DNA from: Thermomicrobiales bacterium
GTDB taxonomy: Bacteria; Chloroflexota; Chloroflexia; Thermomicrobiales; UBA6265
Assembly (NCBI GenBank): GCA_023957115.1
Contig: JAMLHN010000014.1
Coordinates: 1 to 64,000, forward strand
Length of the DNA: 64,000 nt
Direction of reading: 5' to 3'
The notes below the pieces were generated by a model that saw nothing but the letters and a program-made list of their open reading frames with translations, was not told the DNA's origin and searched no databases. Positions 8,423-17,673 of this stretch are shown piece by piece (positions within the stretch are counted from its first letter, which is position 1; each line of letters starts with the position of its first letter). The position numbers and the translations under genes are program-made.

Positions 8423-9432
8423 ACCGGCCAGACCTGGGTATCGCTTATTTCGGGAATCGTTACCCAAACCATGCCCGCGCCGATCTGGCGGAGATGGCGG
8501 CGCTGGGAACGACGACCGTGGTGCATACCTGCTCGGAAGCCGACCTGCGCTGGAATCCCGGCACCATGGCCGAGCTGGTCTCGATCGGGAACGAGCTCGG
8601 CCTCACCGCCTGGTTCACCCCATGGGCGCTCGGCGGGATTTTTGGCGGTGAAGCGTCCAGCTACGCCGTCATGGAGCATCCCGAGGCAACCCAACGGGAC
8701 AATTTGGGACAACCGCTACCGGCGCTTTGTCTCGATCAGGAACCGTTGCGCGCGCTCATCCGCCGATGGCTCGATTGCGCGGCGGCAGCCGGGGTGACGG
8801 TGGTCACCTGGGACGAACCGCATCTGGCTTTGCCCAATCCCAAGTCGCCGGACGACCGCTGGAGTTGTCGTTGCGGGCATTGCCAGGCACGGTTCGCGCA
8901 ACGGTTTGGTCATCCGATGCCCGCGGTTTGGACCGATGAGGTCGCGGACTTCCAACATGACACAACCATGCGCGCACTCGAATGGATGATTGCGGAAGCG
9001 ACCGCCCGCGGGCTGGAAAGCGGTCTTGTGCTCCTGCCCGACGAAGCGATTGGCGATCGTGGCTGGCGCGCGCTGGCCAGTCTGCCCGGGGTCACCTGGT
9101 TTGGACTGACCCCCTATTGGGTCTTCGAACAGGTACCATCCGAAAACGTCGAACCCTGGTTGCAGCAGTGGCTCGAACGCATGCAGGCAGCCATCGATGG
9201 TTTGCCGGTACGCTCAGTTGGCTGGATTCAGGCATTCGCGATACCGGCCGGACGGGAAGCCGAGCTGGCGCGTGGTATCGAGATCATGGACGAGCTCGAT
9301 ATCGATATGGTCGCGGTGTGGGCGTTTCGCGCCTGCGCGGCGATGTCCGAGCTGGCGCCCGCCGACCCGCTGAAGGTCTGGACAACGATCGAAACGGCCG
9401 TGCGTGCACGCGCCGCCGGAGTAAACGGATGA
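8419..9432 (+). CDS. Second TIM-barrel protein, partner of the preceding gene
   Basis: 337 residues, cytosolic. It starts with a barrel-like strand (DLGIAYFGNRYPNHARADL) and contains VTVVTWDEPHLALP, where an acidic pair could be catalytic. A C-R-C-G-H-C cluster at about residue 153 is followed by QARFAQRFGHP, matching the cysteine cluster of the preceding protein. I see both as divergent members of one uncharacterised carbohydrate-active family. ATGA overlaps join it to the genes on both sides, so the four reading frames 7274-10190 form one translationally coupled set. The substrate is unknown, and there is no specific family name I can defend. Confidence 0.62.
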   Translation: MNRPDLGIAYFGNRYPNHARADLAEMAALGTTTVVHTCSEADLRWNPGTMAELVSIGNELGLTAWFTPWALGGIFGGEASSYAVMEHPEATQRDNLGQPLPALCLDQEPLRALIRRWLDCAAAAGVTVVTWDEPHLALPNPKSPDDRWSCRCGHCQARFAQRFGHPMPAVWTDEVADFQHDTTMRALEWMIAEATARGLESGLVLLPDEAIGDRGWRALASLPGVTWFGLTPYWVFEQVPSENVEPWLQQWLERMQAAIDGLPVRSVGWIQAFAIPAGREAELARGIEIMDELDIDMVAVWAFRACAAMSELAPADPLKVWTTIETAVRARAAGVNG

Positions 9433-10190
9433 GTGCAGAAACGGCAACACCCCTGTTGCGCGTCTCGGGAGCCGGCAAGAGCTTCGGTGCGGTCACCGCG
9501 CTGGAACGAGTCGATATCGAGGTCTTTCCCGGGCAGATCACTGGACTCGTTGGAGACAACGGCGCCGGGAAATCGACCTTGATCAAGATCATCTCCGGGG
9601 TGCATCAGGCTGATAGTGGGTTGGTCGAGTTCGACGGCCGGGAGGTCTCCTTCGCGTCGGCAGCGGAGGCTCGGGCAGCCGGAATCGAAACGGTCTTCCA
9701 GGATCTGGCGCTGGCCGGAAACATGTCCGTTTGGGCGAACATCTATCTCGGCCGGGAAAGGACGACCTCCTTCGGGTTTCTCGACAAGAAGGGGATGTCC
9801 CAGTCTGCTCGCCAGATGCTCGAACAGTTCCGGATGAACGTTCCGCCCATCGATGCGCCGGTGGCGGCGCTGTCCGGCGGCCAGCGGCAGGCGATCGCGA
9901 TCGCCCGGGCGGCCGCCTGGGGTTCCAAGCTCATCATCATGGACGAACCGACTGCCGCGCTGGGAGTCGGGGAAACCGCGGCGGTGGAGGAAGTGATTCG
10001 TGGATTGCGCGATCAGGGGTATGGTCTGCTCATCATCAGTCACAACCTCGATCAGGTCTTCCGGTTGGCCGACCGGATCACGGTCTTGCGGCGCGGCCGC
10101 TATGTCGGTTCGCGGATGACCAGCGAAACGACTCCGGAAAAGATCGTTGCCATGATCACCGGCGCGCAGACGGGAATGGGAGCGGGCTGA
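9429..10190 (+). CDS. Sugar ABC transporter ATP-binding protein (single-domain RbsA/XylG type)
   Basis: 253 residues with one nucleotide-binding domain: Walker A GDNGAGKSTLIK (about 36-47), Q-loop ETVFQDLAL, signature LSGGQRQAIAIARA (about 140), Walker B LIIMDEPTAALG and the switch His in LLIISHNLDQ. Classical RbsA proteins have two such domains; this one matches only the N-terminal half, so it should act as a homodimer. It powers import through the permease encoded next, whose start overlaps the stop codon. ATG 9429 overlaps the preceding stop. Confidence 0.92.
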   Translation: MSAETATPLLRVSGAGKSFGAVTALERVDIEVFPGQITGLVGDNGAGKSTLIKIISGVHQADSGLVEFDGREVSFASAAEARAAGIETVFQDLALAGNMSVWANIYLGRERTTSFGFLDKKGMSQSARQMLEQFRMNVPPIDAPVAALSGGQRQAIAIARAAAWGSKLIIMDEPTAALGVGETAAVEEVIRGLRDQGYGLLIISHNLDQVFRLADRITVLRRGRYVGSRMTSETTPEKIVAMITGAQTGMGAG

Positions 10191-11189
10191 TGGCGACGGT
10201 ATCGACATCCCCTCGCCGTCTGACGACCGGCTCCATGGTCGAGGCGGCGCGAGACTACGGCATCTATTTCGTCTTCCTGCTCGTCTTCTTCGGAATGTGC
10301 CTGGTCGAGCCGAAGTTCCGGACCGAGGGCAATCTGATCAATCTGCTCCGGCAGAACGCGGTCATCGGCATCATGGCCTGCGGTATGACCTTTGCCATTC
10401 TGCTCGGCGGGCTCGACCTGTCGGTTGGCGCGGTGGCGGCCGCCAGCAGTGTCGTTTGCGCCGGTCATCATTCAATTGGCTGGAGAGGGATCGGCCAATC
10501 GCTGGGAAATCGTCGCCGGTGTGATTGCCGGTATCCTGGTCGGGCTCCTGGTTGGTTTGATCAACGGGTTCCTAATTGCCTGGATTGGGGTCAATCCCTT
10601 CGTCTCCACGCTCGGGACCATGACCATCCTGCGTGGTCTGCTCTATGTCTGGACCAATGCCACCCCCTTGTTCGGCGTCCCGTTATGAGCTTCACCAAGG
10701 TCGGGCTCGGATCGACGTTCCGGATTCCCAATCCGTTCTGGATCTTTCTCGGGGTCGCGATTGCCACCACGATTCTGCTCAGCCGGATGCGGTTTGGTCA
10801 CTATGTCTATGCCATCGGTGGCAACGCGGTGGCGGCCGCGCGTATGGGGATCGATGTCCGCCGGGTAAAACTGCTGGTCTATGTCATCACCTCGGTCTGC
10901 GCCGCTATCGCCGGCATCATCCTGGTCGGACAAACCGCGACTGGGCAACCGGCTGGCGCGCTGAACTATGAGCTCACCGCCATCGCCGCGGTGATCGTCG
11001 GAGGGGCTTCTCTTTCGGGCGGCCGAATGACCGGCATCGTCGGCGTCTTCCGCAACCGGCCTGGTCTCGAATGCGCTCAACCTCTTCGGCGTATCGCCCT
11101 TCTGGCAACCCGTCGCCACCGGCATCATCCTGGTCATCGCGGTCGCGGTGGACTCACTGGCCGCGAAGTCGACCCGGAACCAGGTGTAG
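10190..11189 (+). pseudogene. Ribose-type sugar ABC permease, broken by three frameshifts
   Basis: The 1000-base region would encode about 333 residues, normal for an RbsC/XylH permease. It starts MATVSTSPRRLTTGS with family motifs in order: TEGNLINLLRQNAV, ILLGGLDLSVGA, VGLINGFLIAWIGVNPFVST, YAIGGNAVAAARMGID, AIAAVIVGGASLSGG, and LFGVSPFWQPVATGIILV at the end. These lie in different frames: a shift near 10455-10470, a shift back near 10680, and a third near 11040-11055. The stop is at 11187. All sequence classes of the family are present, so decay is recent or the shifts are assembly errors. If real, the adjacent binding protein and ATPase lack a working channel. Confidence 0.85.
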
Positions 11190-11224
11190 GCGAGTTTTCG
11201 CGTAGCCACGTACAAGAGGGCCGT

Positions 11225-11984
11225 TCGGCTATGCAATCCCAATCTCTCGTTTTATGCCGTTTCTCGATCATGTGCTGTCCCCGCTGCTCGACAAGAGGGA
11301 ACATGTCGAGGGCGCCCGATGCTTCCCCCATAGTGGGATTCACCCATCCAATGGTTTCGATAAAGGCTCAACATGGAGCTCTGAGGCACGACAATTCGCG
11401 AGTCCGTTTTGGCGGGACGGCAATCTGATGCTCCCGCAAATCGGCTCATAGTGTCAGACACGGTTTTCGTAGCAGACGAAAGTCATCTCCTGAATGCGGC
11501 GGCGGTAGGGTTGAAATCCAACCGGTGCGTATGGGAACACCAACGCCAGGTTCGGACTGGGAAATGCCCCCTAAAGCCGTGGACCGCTTGCATCGTCTCC
11601 ATACAAGGCATCGAAACAGACTGACCAGAAACCGAGGTGAGCGCGGCAACAATACGTCCGGGCGTTACCGGCTTTCCTGTTCGGTGGACAAGCCGCTTGG
11701 CGAGTACCACATCGTCTCGTTCGCGCCGCTGCAGGAAGCTTGGATCGTCATACCAATCCGGTCGGCCGAACTGCTGTTCCGAAAGCGGTGAAGGCTGTTT
11801 CGTGTGACTTCAGCATGTTGAAGGCTTGGATAGGAGTGCCCGGCAGAGCCACATTCCAGAAGTACTGTATGGCCGTTTCGAGTTGATCGCCTGAGGCAGG
11901 TCGAAAGGGATCAAGTCGATCTTTCGATACAGCGAGCTCGAGCTCAGAATAGAAGGCTGCAACCACGCTGCTCTCAGGACTCAA
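11225..11984 (-). pseudogene. Decayed Abi_2-type abortive-infection protein gene
   Basis: Read on the minus strand, pieces of an AbiD/AbiF-like (Abi_2) protein appear in the correct order but in changing frames: SKDRLDPFRPASGDQLETA then YFWNVAL (about 11930-11860), EVTRNSLHRF, QQFGRPDWYDDPSFLQRRER (about 11765-11710), GKPVTPGRIVAALT (about 11680-11640), FWSVCFDALYGDDA, a partial RNRVFHHEP-like motif seen as ENRV-stop-HYEPI (about 11465-11440), and WMNPTMGEA...FPLVEQRGQ near the end (about 11340-11280). At least four frameshifts and two stops interrupt it. Intact family members stop phage multiplication by killing or arresting the host. It lies between the broken sugar permease and the KilA-N gene. 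Confidence 0.7.
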
Positions 11985-12031
11985 GCGAGTTGAATTGATG
12001 CGTCGGGGCGAATGATATACTTTAGGTCAGT

Positions 12032-12078
12032 CCCCAGGACCCTACTAATCGCTCCGGCGATTATGGTCTTGGGGTTTT
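12032..12078 (+). terminator. Nested hairpin with T tail
   Basis: Outer stem 12032-12041 with 12065-12074 (10 bp, one G-T pair), inner stem 12047-12052 with 12057-12062 (loop TCCG), then TTTT at 12075-12078. It could terminate plus-strand transcripts entering from the sugar locus. Bases 11985-12298 otherwise hold no gene that I can support. Confidence 0.5.
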
Positions 12079-12298
12079 GCTTTCCCTTGTTCGCCCCGAA
12101 ACTACGGGCATCGTGCCGCGTTCCTTTCTCCATCGACTGCTTCCCAGGGCAGGGCCTGGTAGTTTGCGACTTCTTCGCCGTAACGAGCCAGTCCTACCCG
12201 CTCGTAGCGTCGCCATGAATGGCGACCTCACCTGCCGAATACCCAGTTCGAGCCTGAACAGACGACTCGATTTTCGGAGTCTGAGTCACCTTCTGATC

Positions 12299-12327
12299 TT
12301 GCGAAAAACGACCAAATGTTCTATAAT
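12299..12327 (+). promoter_or_regulatory. Sigma-70 type promoter of the KilA-N gene
   Basis: TTGCGA (12299-12304), 17-base spacer, perfect TATAAT (12322-12327). The start codon is 68 bases downstream of the -10 box. This is the most consensus-like promoter in the window and stands in AT-richer DNA. Confidence 0.75.
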
Positions 12328-12394
12328 TATGTCATCGGAATTGTCCATCATCCTGCCCTCGAGCTCGATCCGAATTTTCCGAAAGGACCCCGAT

Positions 12395-13315
12395 ATGACG
12401 ACCAACCGCACGCCCACGCTGATGGTGCTGGGCAACGAAATCAATCTCAAACGGACCAAGCTGGCCGATTACATCAACCTGACCGATATCGCCCGCACGC
12501 GAGAAGCGGAAACGCCCGATGCGTTGCTGCGTGATTGGCTCAAGAATCGAAACACGGTTGAGTACCTCGGTATCTGGGAAACGCTCCAGAACCCGAAGTT
12601 CGATACAGCCGAGTTCGATTCGATCCGCGCCAAGGCGGGATTGAACAGTTTCACGCTCTCCCCTCGGCAATGGATTCAGCGGACCGGCGCGATCGGTTTG
12701 ATCGTGCAAACCGGACAGCGGGCCGGAATCTATGCGCACCCGGATATCGCGTTCGAGTTCGCGTCCTGGTTGTCGGTCGAGTTCAAGCTCTATCTGACCA
12801 AGGAGTTCCAGCGGTTGCGTCTGGAAGCCGACGAGGAGCAGGCGCTGAGCTGGCAGCTGAACCGGGTCTTCTCCAAGGTTAGCAACCGGCTCCATTCGCA
12901 GGCGATTCGCGCGAATCTGATTCCGGCGTCGCTCTCGTCCGAGCAAGCGGCGCAGACATATGGCGCCGAGGCCGATCTGCTCAATGTCGCGCTCTTCGGC
13001 ATGACCGCTCGTGAATGGCGGGAGGCGAATCCGAAGCTGCCGGGAAACATGCGCGACCACGCCACGCTGGAGCAGTTGCTGGTCCTGGTCAACCTTCAGA
13101 CGGTCAATGCCGAGCTGATCCGGCTGGGTGTGCCGCAATCGGAACGACTGCTCCGGTTGAACGATCTTGCCATCCGGCAGATGATTGCCCTGGTGGACGC
13201 GCCAGCGCATCCGAAGGCAGTCGGAGAGGCGGCCAGCGAGCAGGCCATTCCGCCTCGCGTACAGTTGCGCGTCGTCGAAACGAACCTGCGCGATCCAGAA
13301 CCCATCGCGGCGTAA
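12395..13315 (+). CDS. KilA-N domain protein
   Basis: 306 residues from ATG 12395, which has AAAGGA upstream. The N-terminal 110 residues form a KilA-N DNA-binding domain: LMVLGNEINLKR, LADYINLTDIAR, then WLKNRNTVEYLGIWE, IQRTGAIGLIVQTGQRAGIYA and HPDIAFEFASWLSVEFKLYL. After a linker (FQRLRLEADEEQ), a helical C-terminal part of about 150 residues (YGAEADLLNVALFGMTAREW) completes the bacterial chromosomal form. Such genes derive from phage or large DNA viruses and are often found alone; their role in bacteria is unknown. It has its own promoter and terminator and sits beside a decayed phage-defence gene, so it is probably horizontally acquired. Confidence 0.85.
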   Translation: MTTNRTPTLMVLGNEINLKRTKLADYINLTDIARTREAETPDALLRDWLKNRNTVEYLGIWETLQNPKFDTAEFDSIRAKAGLNSFTLSPRQWIQRTGAIGLIVQTGQRAGIYAHPDIAFEFASWLSVEFKLYLTKEFQRLRLEADEEQALSWQLNRVFSKVSNRLHSQAIRANLIPASLSSEQAAQTYGAEADLLNVALFGMTAREWREANPKLPGNMRDHATLEQLLVLVNLQTVNAELIRLGVPQSERLLRLNDLAIRQMIALVDAPAHPKAVGEAASEQAIPPRVQLRVVETNLRDPEPIAA

Positions 13316-13328
13316 TAAAGATGAAGCG

Positions 13329-13358
13329 GACGCGGGGCACGTACCCGCGTCTTTTTTT
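13329..13358 (+). terminator. Rho-independent terminator of the KilA-N gene
   Basis: 8-bp stem GACGCGGG/CCCGCGTC (13329-13336 with 13344-13351), 7-base loop, followed by seven T. Confidence 0.92.
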
Positions 13359-13699
13359 GCCCTTTCGAGGGACCGCAGCAGGACGCAGAGGTCCTGCACG
13401 ACGTCGGTGCTCGTACCACAGCGATGTCCGTCGAGTGCGAGCGGGCAGGCACGCCCTTCGTGACGGTCACAGTGTTCCACGGTTGAGCTGCCGCCAGGAC
13501 GTCCGTGCACGCTCGACGGTTCGTCGCCCCCCAAATGCCCCGTTCGGAGTACTCGGAATAATTCTGTGCAAACCTGCTTCTCTTATTTGCGATATCCTTG
13601 TGACCGGTGACGTTTTGTCCCAGGCGGGGGACGCTACTCTCCTACAATGACCTGTTGAAAAGTCCAATACGGGACGGCGGAGTATCAAAAGGGATTCGA
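13359..13699. other. Upstream region of the heme operon
   Basis: No gene recognised. A TACAAT hexamer at 13643-13648 could be the -10 box of the heme operon, but no -35 box at good spacing is visible. AAAAGGGA at about 13687 is the ribosome binding site of hemH. Confidence 0.4.
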
Positions 13700-14794
13700 G
13701 TGACCATAGCAGGAGCGCAGGACCGAACTTCGCCGAGATTCGACCGGGCCGCCAAGCAGTACGACGCTCTTCTTCTGCTCTCCTTTGGTGGACCAGAAGG
13801 ACCGGACGATGTGATCCCCTTTCTGGAGAACGTGACACGGGGACGAAACATCCCACGCGAGCGGCTCGAGGACGTCTCCGAGCACTATCTGCATTTCGGG
13901 GGCGTGAGTCCCATCAACGCCCAGAATCGCGCGCTGATTGCCGCGTTGCGGGACGAGCTGCGCCGGCAGGAGATTCTGCTCCCGGTCTATTTTGGCAACC
14001 GCAACTGGGAACCCTATGTCACGGACACCATCGACCAGATGCGCTCCAATGGCGTGCAGCGGGCGTTGGTCTTCGTCACCTCGGCATTCAGCTCCTATTC
14101 CGGATGCCGTCAGTACCGTGAGGATGTCGTCCGCGCGGTCGACGCACTCGGGCCGCCCGAGATCGAATTCGACAAGATTCGCGGTTTCTACAATCATCCC
14201 GGTTATATCGAGACGATGGTCGAGCTCACCGGGCAATGGTTGCGCGACATCCCGGCGGATCGACAGGCGACGACCGAGGTCGTCTTCACCGCCCACAGCA
14301 TTCCGAACACCATGGCCAAAGGGTGCGCCTACGAAAAGCAGCTGGCCGAGGCGTCCCGCCTGGTGGCCGAGGCATTGGAGATTCCGTCCTGGCGGCTCGC
14401 CTACCAGAGCCGGAGTGGCCCGCCCTCGGTGCCGTGGCTGGAGCCCGACATCCTCGACGAAATGGAAACGCTCCCGGGTGCGGGATTCAGCGATGTCGTG
14501 ATCGTGCCGATCGGGTTCATTTCCGATCATATGGAAGTGATGTTCGATCTCGATCATGAGGCTGCGGAAAAGGCGGACGAGCTGGGACTCGGCTTTCACC
14601 GAGTTCCGACCGCGGGAGTTCATCCGCGTTTCGTCGCCATGATTCGCGAGCTGATCGAAGAGCGCCTGCACGACGACCCGGCTCGCCCGGCCCTTGGCAA
14701 GTTCGGCCCGCTGCACGATATCTGCCCACTCAACTGCTGTCTCATCGGCACGGGCAGGCCGTCGCCGGTGGCAGTGGCTGCCGCTGCGTCCTAA
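13700..14794 (+). CDS. hemH: Ferrochelatase (coproporphyrin or protoporphyrin type)
   Basis: 364 residues from GTG 13700, with AAAAGGGA upstream. Family features: LLLSFGGPEGPDDVIPFL at the start, FGGVSPINAQNRAL, VYFGNRNWEPYV, SAFSSYSGCRQYREDV, the active-site histidine in VVFTAHSIPNTM (about residue 200), YQSRSGPPSVPWLEPDI, and VIVPIGFISDHMEVMFDLD with the metal-binding acidic residues. It inserts iron into the porphyrin. Because hemQ closes this operon, the substrate is probably coproporphyrin III, which would make this a CpfC-type enzyme; that is inference. The C-terminal CPLNCC cysteines could bind an iron-sulfur cluster as in some actinobacterial forms. First gene of the heme operon. Confidence 0.92.
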   Translation: MTIAGAQDRTSPRFDRAAKQYDALLLLSFGGPEGPDDVIPFLENVTRGRNIPRERLEDVSEHYLHFGGVSPINAQNRALIAALRDELRRQEILLPVYFGNRNWEPYVTDTIDQMRSNGVQRALVFVTSAFSSYSGCRQYREDVVRAVDALGPPEIEFDKIRGFYNHPGYIETMVELTGQWLRDIPADRQATTEVVFTAHSIPNTMAKGCAYEKQLAEASRLVAEALEIPSWRLAYQSRSGPPSVPWLEPDILDEMETLPGAGFSDVVIVPIGFISDHMEVMFDLDHEAAEKADELGLGFHRVPTAGVHPRFVAMIRELIEERLHDDPARPALGKFGPLHDICPLNCCLIGTGRPSPVAVAAAAS

Positions 14795-14897
14795 CGAGCA
14801 TCGACGCTCGACTCGCTTTTGCGCAGATTTACACAGGAATTACAGCTCTGTTGTACAGAAACAGACTATTCTGCTGGGCTAAGGAATCAAAACGTCG

Positions 14898-15839
14898 ATG
14901 ATGCAGGGGAGCCATATTCGGATAGGCGCGCGCGGTTCGAAGCTGTCGCGCCGGCAGGCCGAGTCTGTGCGGAAACGGGTACGAGCCACCAATCCCGATA
15001 TCACGTGCGAGATCGTGATCATCGAAACGACCGGTGACCGTACCCTCGATCGTCCATTGCCCGAAATCGGCGGCAAGGGACTCTTCACCCTCGAAATCGA
15101 AGACGCGCTCCGGGCCGGCGAGATCGATCTGGCCGTACATAGTCTCAAGGATCTCCCCACCGATCCCGTACCGGGCATCGTCATCGGCGCAATCTCGGAG
15201 CGGGTTGCCGTCACGGATTCTCTGATCAGCCGGTCGGGGGTAGGGCTGCTCGATCTCCCCGAGGGCGCCACCGTCGGCACCAGCAGCCACCGGCGCGCGG
15301 CTCAGCTCCGCCGGGCACGGCCCGACCTGCGGATCGAATCGATTCGGGGAAACATCGACACGCGTATTCGCAAGACGATCGATCCAGACGGCCCGTACGA
15401 CGCCTCGGTCCTGGCGACGGCCGGGCTCGAGCGCCTGGGGCTCCGTGGGGAAGCCACAGAAGAGCTTGCCCTGGAGCTGATGTTGCCCGCGCCCGGACAG
15501 GGGGCACTGGCGGTGCAGTGCCGAACCGACGACGATTCGTTACCGCTGGTCGATAGCATCGACGACCGTGCCGCTCGATTGGCGACGAGCGCCGAACGGG
15601 CATTTCTCGCCGGTCTGGGTGGGGGATGTTCTGCTCCCATTGCCTGCTACGGCCGACTGAATGGCAATCGGCTTCATCTCCACGGCCGGCTCGTGTCGCT
15701 CGATGGTACGAACCAAGTCGATGTCATCAGCGAGGACGACGTGCAGCGTGAAGCCGATGCAATCGAGCTGGGAACCAAGCTGGCGTCCGATGCGCTTGAT
15801 CGTGGAGCGCATGTAATTTTGCAGGCAGGCGTGACATGA
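14898..15839 (+). CDS. hemC: Porphobilinogen deaminase (hydroxymethylbilane synthase)
   Basis: 313 residues, full length. It polymerises four porphobilinogen molecules to hydroxymethylbilane. Seen: [16 protein letters not shown] at the start, the catalytic aspartate region [42 protein letters not shown] and the cysteine that carries the dipyrromethane cofactor in [14 protein letters not shown] (about residue 240). It lies 103 bases after hemH and overlaps hemD by 4 bases. ATG 14898 is followed directly by a second ATG; either could be used. Confidence 0.95.
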   Translation: MMQGSHIRIGARGSKLSRRQAESVRKRVRATNPDITCEIVIIETTGDRTLDRPLPEIGGKGLFTLEIEDALRAGEIDLAVHSLKDLPTDPVPGIVIGAISERVAVTDSLISRSGVGLLDLPEGATVGTSSHRRAAQLRRARPDLRIESIRGNIDTRIRKTIDPDGPYDASVLATAGLERLGLRGEATEELALELMLPAPGQGALAVQCRTDDDSLPLVDSIDDRAARLATSAERAFLAGLGGGCSAPIACYGRLNGNRLHLHGRLVSLDGTNQVDVISEDDVQREADAIELGTKLASDALDRGAHVILQAGVT

Positions 15840-16633
15840 GTGCACTCGAAGGATTGCGCATCGTCAATACGCGAGCCGTCCAGCAGGCGGGCGAGCTCAA
15901 CGATCTGCTGCGGAAACAGGGCGCGATTCCCCTCTCGTACCCATGCATCGCCATAGCGCCAGTTTCCAAGATTGGAGATTTCGACGCGGCACTCGAACGC
16001 GGATCCTTCGACTGGATCTGCCTGACATCGCAGAATGCGGTCGACATTCTGGCCAGCAGGGCCGAAGCAATCGGGCTCGACCGGGCCGTGCTGGTCGCGC
16101 CGCGGTATGCCGTCGTTGGCGCGGCCACGGCGGCCACGCTCAAACGGCTGCTCGATATCGATGCCAGCTTCGTCCCAGAGGTGTTCGATGCCACGACGAT
16201 GATGCGCGACTGCCCGATCGAAGCGGGAGAACGCGTGTTGATGCCCGTTTCCGATCTGGCTTCCGACGAACCGGCTGTCTTTCTCACGGAAAAGGGGGTG
16301 GACGTGACCCGCATGATCGTCTACCACACCGTCTTGGGACGTGGCGGGGTCGATGCCGGCACGCTGCTGAAGGACGGTCTCGTCGACGCAATCACCTTTA
16401 CCAGCCCTTCGGCTGTTTCCGGGTTCGTCAAACGCCTGAAACGGGAAGAAGGCAACCTGGACGACGCGCGCCAGGTGCCGATTGCCTGCATTGGACCGAG
16501 TACCCGCAACCGCGCGATTTCCGAAAACATGCTGCGAGCGTTTATGCCGGCAGAACACACCCTCAATGGATTACTGGGAGCATTGACCGACGTGGTGACG
16601 TCGCAACAACAAGGAGGACGCCGGTGGGGATAA
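15836..16633 (+). CDS. hemD: Uroporphyrinogen-III synthase
   Basis: 265 residues. It cyclises hydroxymethylbilane and inverts ring D. The family is poorly conserved, but the two-domain layout and the usual signposts are present: [19 protein letters not shown] at the start, [15 protein letters not shown] (about 58-72), a [15 protein letters not shown] segment and [17 protein letters not shown] (about 182-198) followed by [13 protein letters not shown]. Position between hemC and hemB supports the call. It overlaps hemC by 4 bases and hemB by 10. Confidence 0.9.
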   Translation: MSALEGLRIVNTRAVQQAGELNDLLRKQGAIPLSYPCIAIAPVSKIGDFDAALERGSFDWICLTSQNAVDILASRAEAIGLDRAVLVAPRYAVVGAATAATLKRLLDIDASFVPEVFDATTMMRDCPIEAGERVLMPVSDLASDEPAVFLTEKGVDVTRMIVYHTVLGRGGVDAGTLLKDGLVDAITFTSPSAVSGFVKRLKREEGNLDDARQVPIACIGPSTRNRAISENMLRAFMPAEHTLNGLLGALTDVVTSQQQGGRRWG

Positions 16634-17673
16634 CCATCGAATCGCGCGAGTCGCTCGAAGCGGGAGGATCGCTCCGCGATCGTCCACGGAGGCTACGGCG
16701 CACAACCGCCCTGCGCGCGCTGGTCCAGGAGCATCGCCTCTCTCCGGCAGATATGATCTATCCGCTCTTCGTGTGTGAAGGGACAGATATCCAGCGGCCG
16801 ATTAGCTCGATGCCGGGGCAGTACAACTGGTCGGTCGACCGGTTGGTGCAGGAAGTCGCGTCACTGGGCAAGCTCGGCATCCATGCGGTCATGCTCTTCG
16901 GCATCCCGGATGCCAAGGATGCGTGCGGCACCGATAACTTCGATCCGAACGGGATCGTACCGCGCGCCATTCGGGCGATCAAGGACGCCAATCCGGAGAT
17001 GATCGTCATCTCCGATATGTGCTTCTGCGAGTACACCGATCACGGACATTGCGGACTCATCAATGTTCCCGAAAGCGCCCATTTCAATGCTGCATTGCCG
17101 CATGGGTATTTGCTCAACGATCCGACCCTGGAGCTCCTGGCGCGGGCGTCGGTGGTCCACGCCGAAGCCGGGGCGGACATGATTGCCCCCTCGGCGATGA
17201 TCGACGGACAGGTCGGCGCCATTCGCACCGCGCTCGATCAGACTGGGTTCGATCATGTTCCGGTGATGGCCTACGCGGCCAAATTCGCCAGTGGGTTCTA
17301 CGGTCCGTTCCGGGAAGCCGCGCAGAGCGCGCCCTCGTTTGGCGACCGGCGACAGTACCAGATGGACCCGGCCAACCGGCGCGAGGCGATGCGCGAGGCC
17401 AGGATCGATGTCGCTGAAGGGGCGGACATCATCATGGTCAAACCAGCCTTGCCGTATCTCGACATCGTGCGCGAGCTGCGCGACGCGTTCGATCTTCCGC
17501 TCGCCGCCTATCAGGTCAGTGGCGAGTACGCCATGCTCCATGCCGCCGCCGCACATGGCTGGATCGACCTGCAACGATGCGCCTTGGAATCGCTGATCGG
17601 TCTCAAGCGGGCCGGCGCGGACATGATCCTGACCTATTTCGCCCGAGACGTTGCGGAGTGGTGCAACGGATGA
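16624..17673 (+). CDS. hemB: Delta-aminolevulinic acid dehydratase (porphobilinogen synthase)
   Basis: 349 residues from GTG 16624, chosen because a strong AAGGAGG lies 8 bases upstream inside the end of hemD. It joins two 5-aminolevulinate molecules into porphobilinogen. Seen: [29 protein letters not shown], the cysteine-type zinc site [13 protein letters not shown], the Schiff-base lysine regions [16 protein letters not shown] and [11 protein letters not shown], and [10 protein letters not shown]. The zinc-cysteine form rather than the magnesium form is indicated. It overlaps hemE by 4 bases. Confidence 0.95.
   Translation: MGITIESRESLEAGGSLRDRPRRLRRTTALRALVQEHRLSPADMIYPLFVCEGTDIQRPISSMPGQYNWSVDRLVQEVASLGKLGIHAVMLFGIPDAKDACGTDNFDPNGIVPRAIRAIKDANPEMIVISDMCFCEYTDHGHCGLINVPESAHFNAALPHGYLLNDPTLELLARASVVHAEAGADMIAPSAMIDGQVGAIRTALDQTGFDHVPVMAYAAKFASGFYGPFREAAQSAPSFGDRRQYQMDPANRREAMREARIDVAEGADIIMVKPALPYLDIVRELRDAFDLPLAAYQVSGEYAMLHAAAAHGWIDLQRCALESLIGLKRAGADMILTYFARDVAEWCNG

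Noticed and set aside
11254..11624. Short plus-strand frames in the region after the permease
   Set aside because: They have no motif; the region is explained by the minus-strand Abi_2 pseudogene.
12077..12394. N-terminal extension of the KilA-N protein
   Set aside because: It would include the promoter; the extra residues have no domain, and ATG 12395 has a ribosome binding site.
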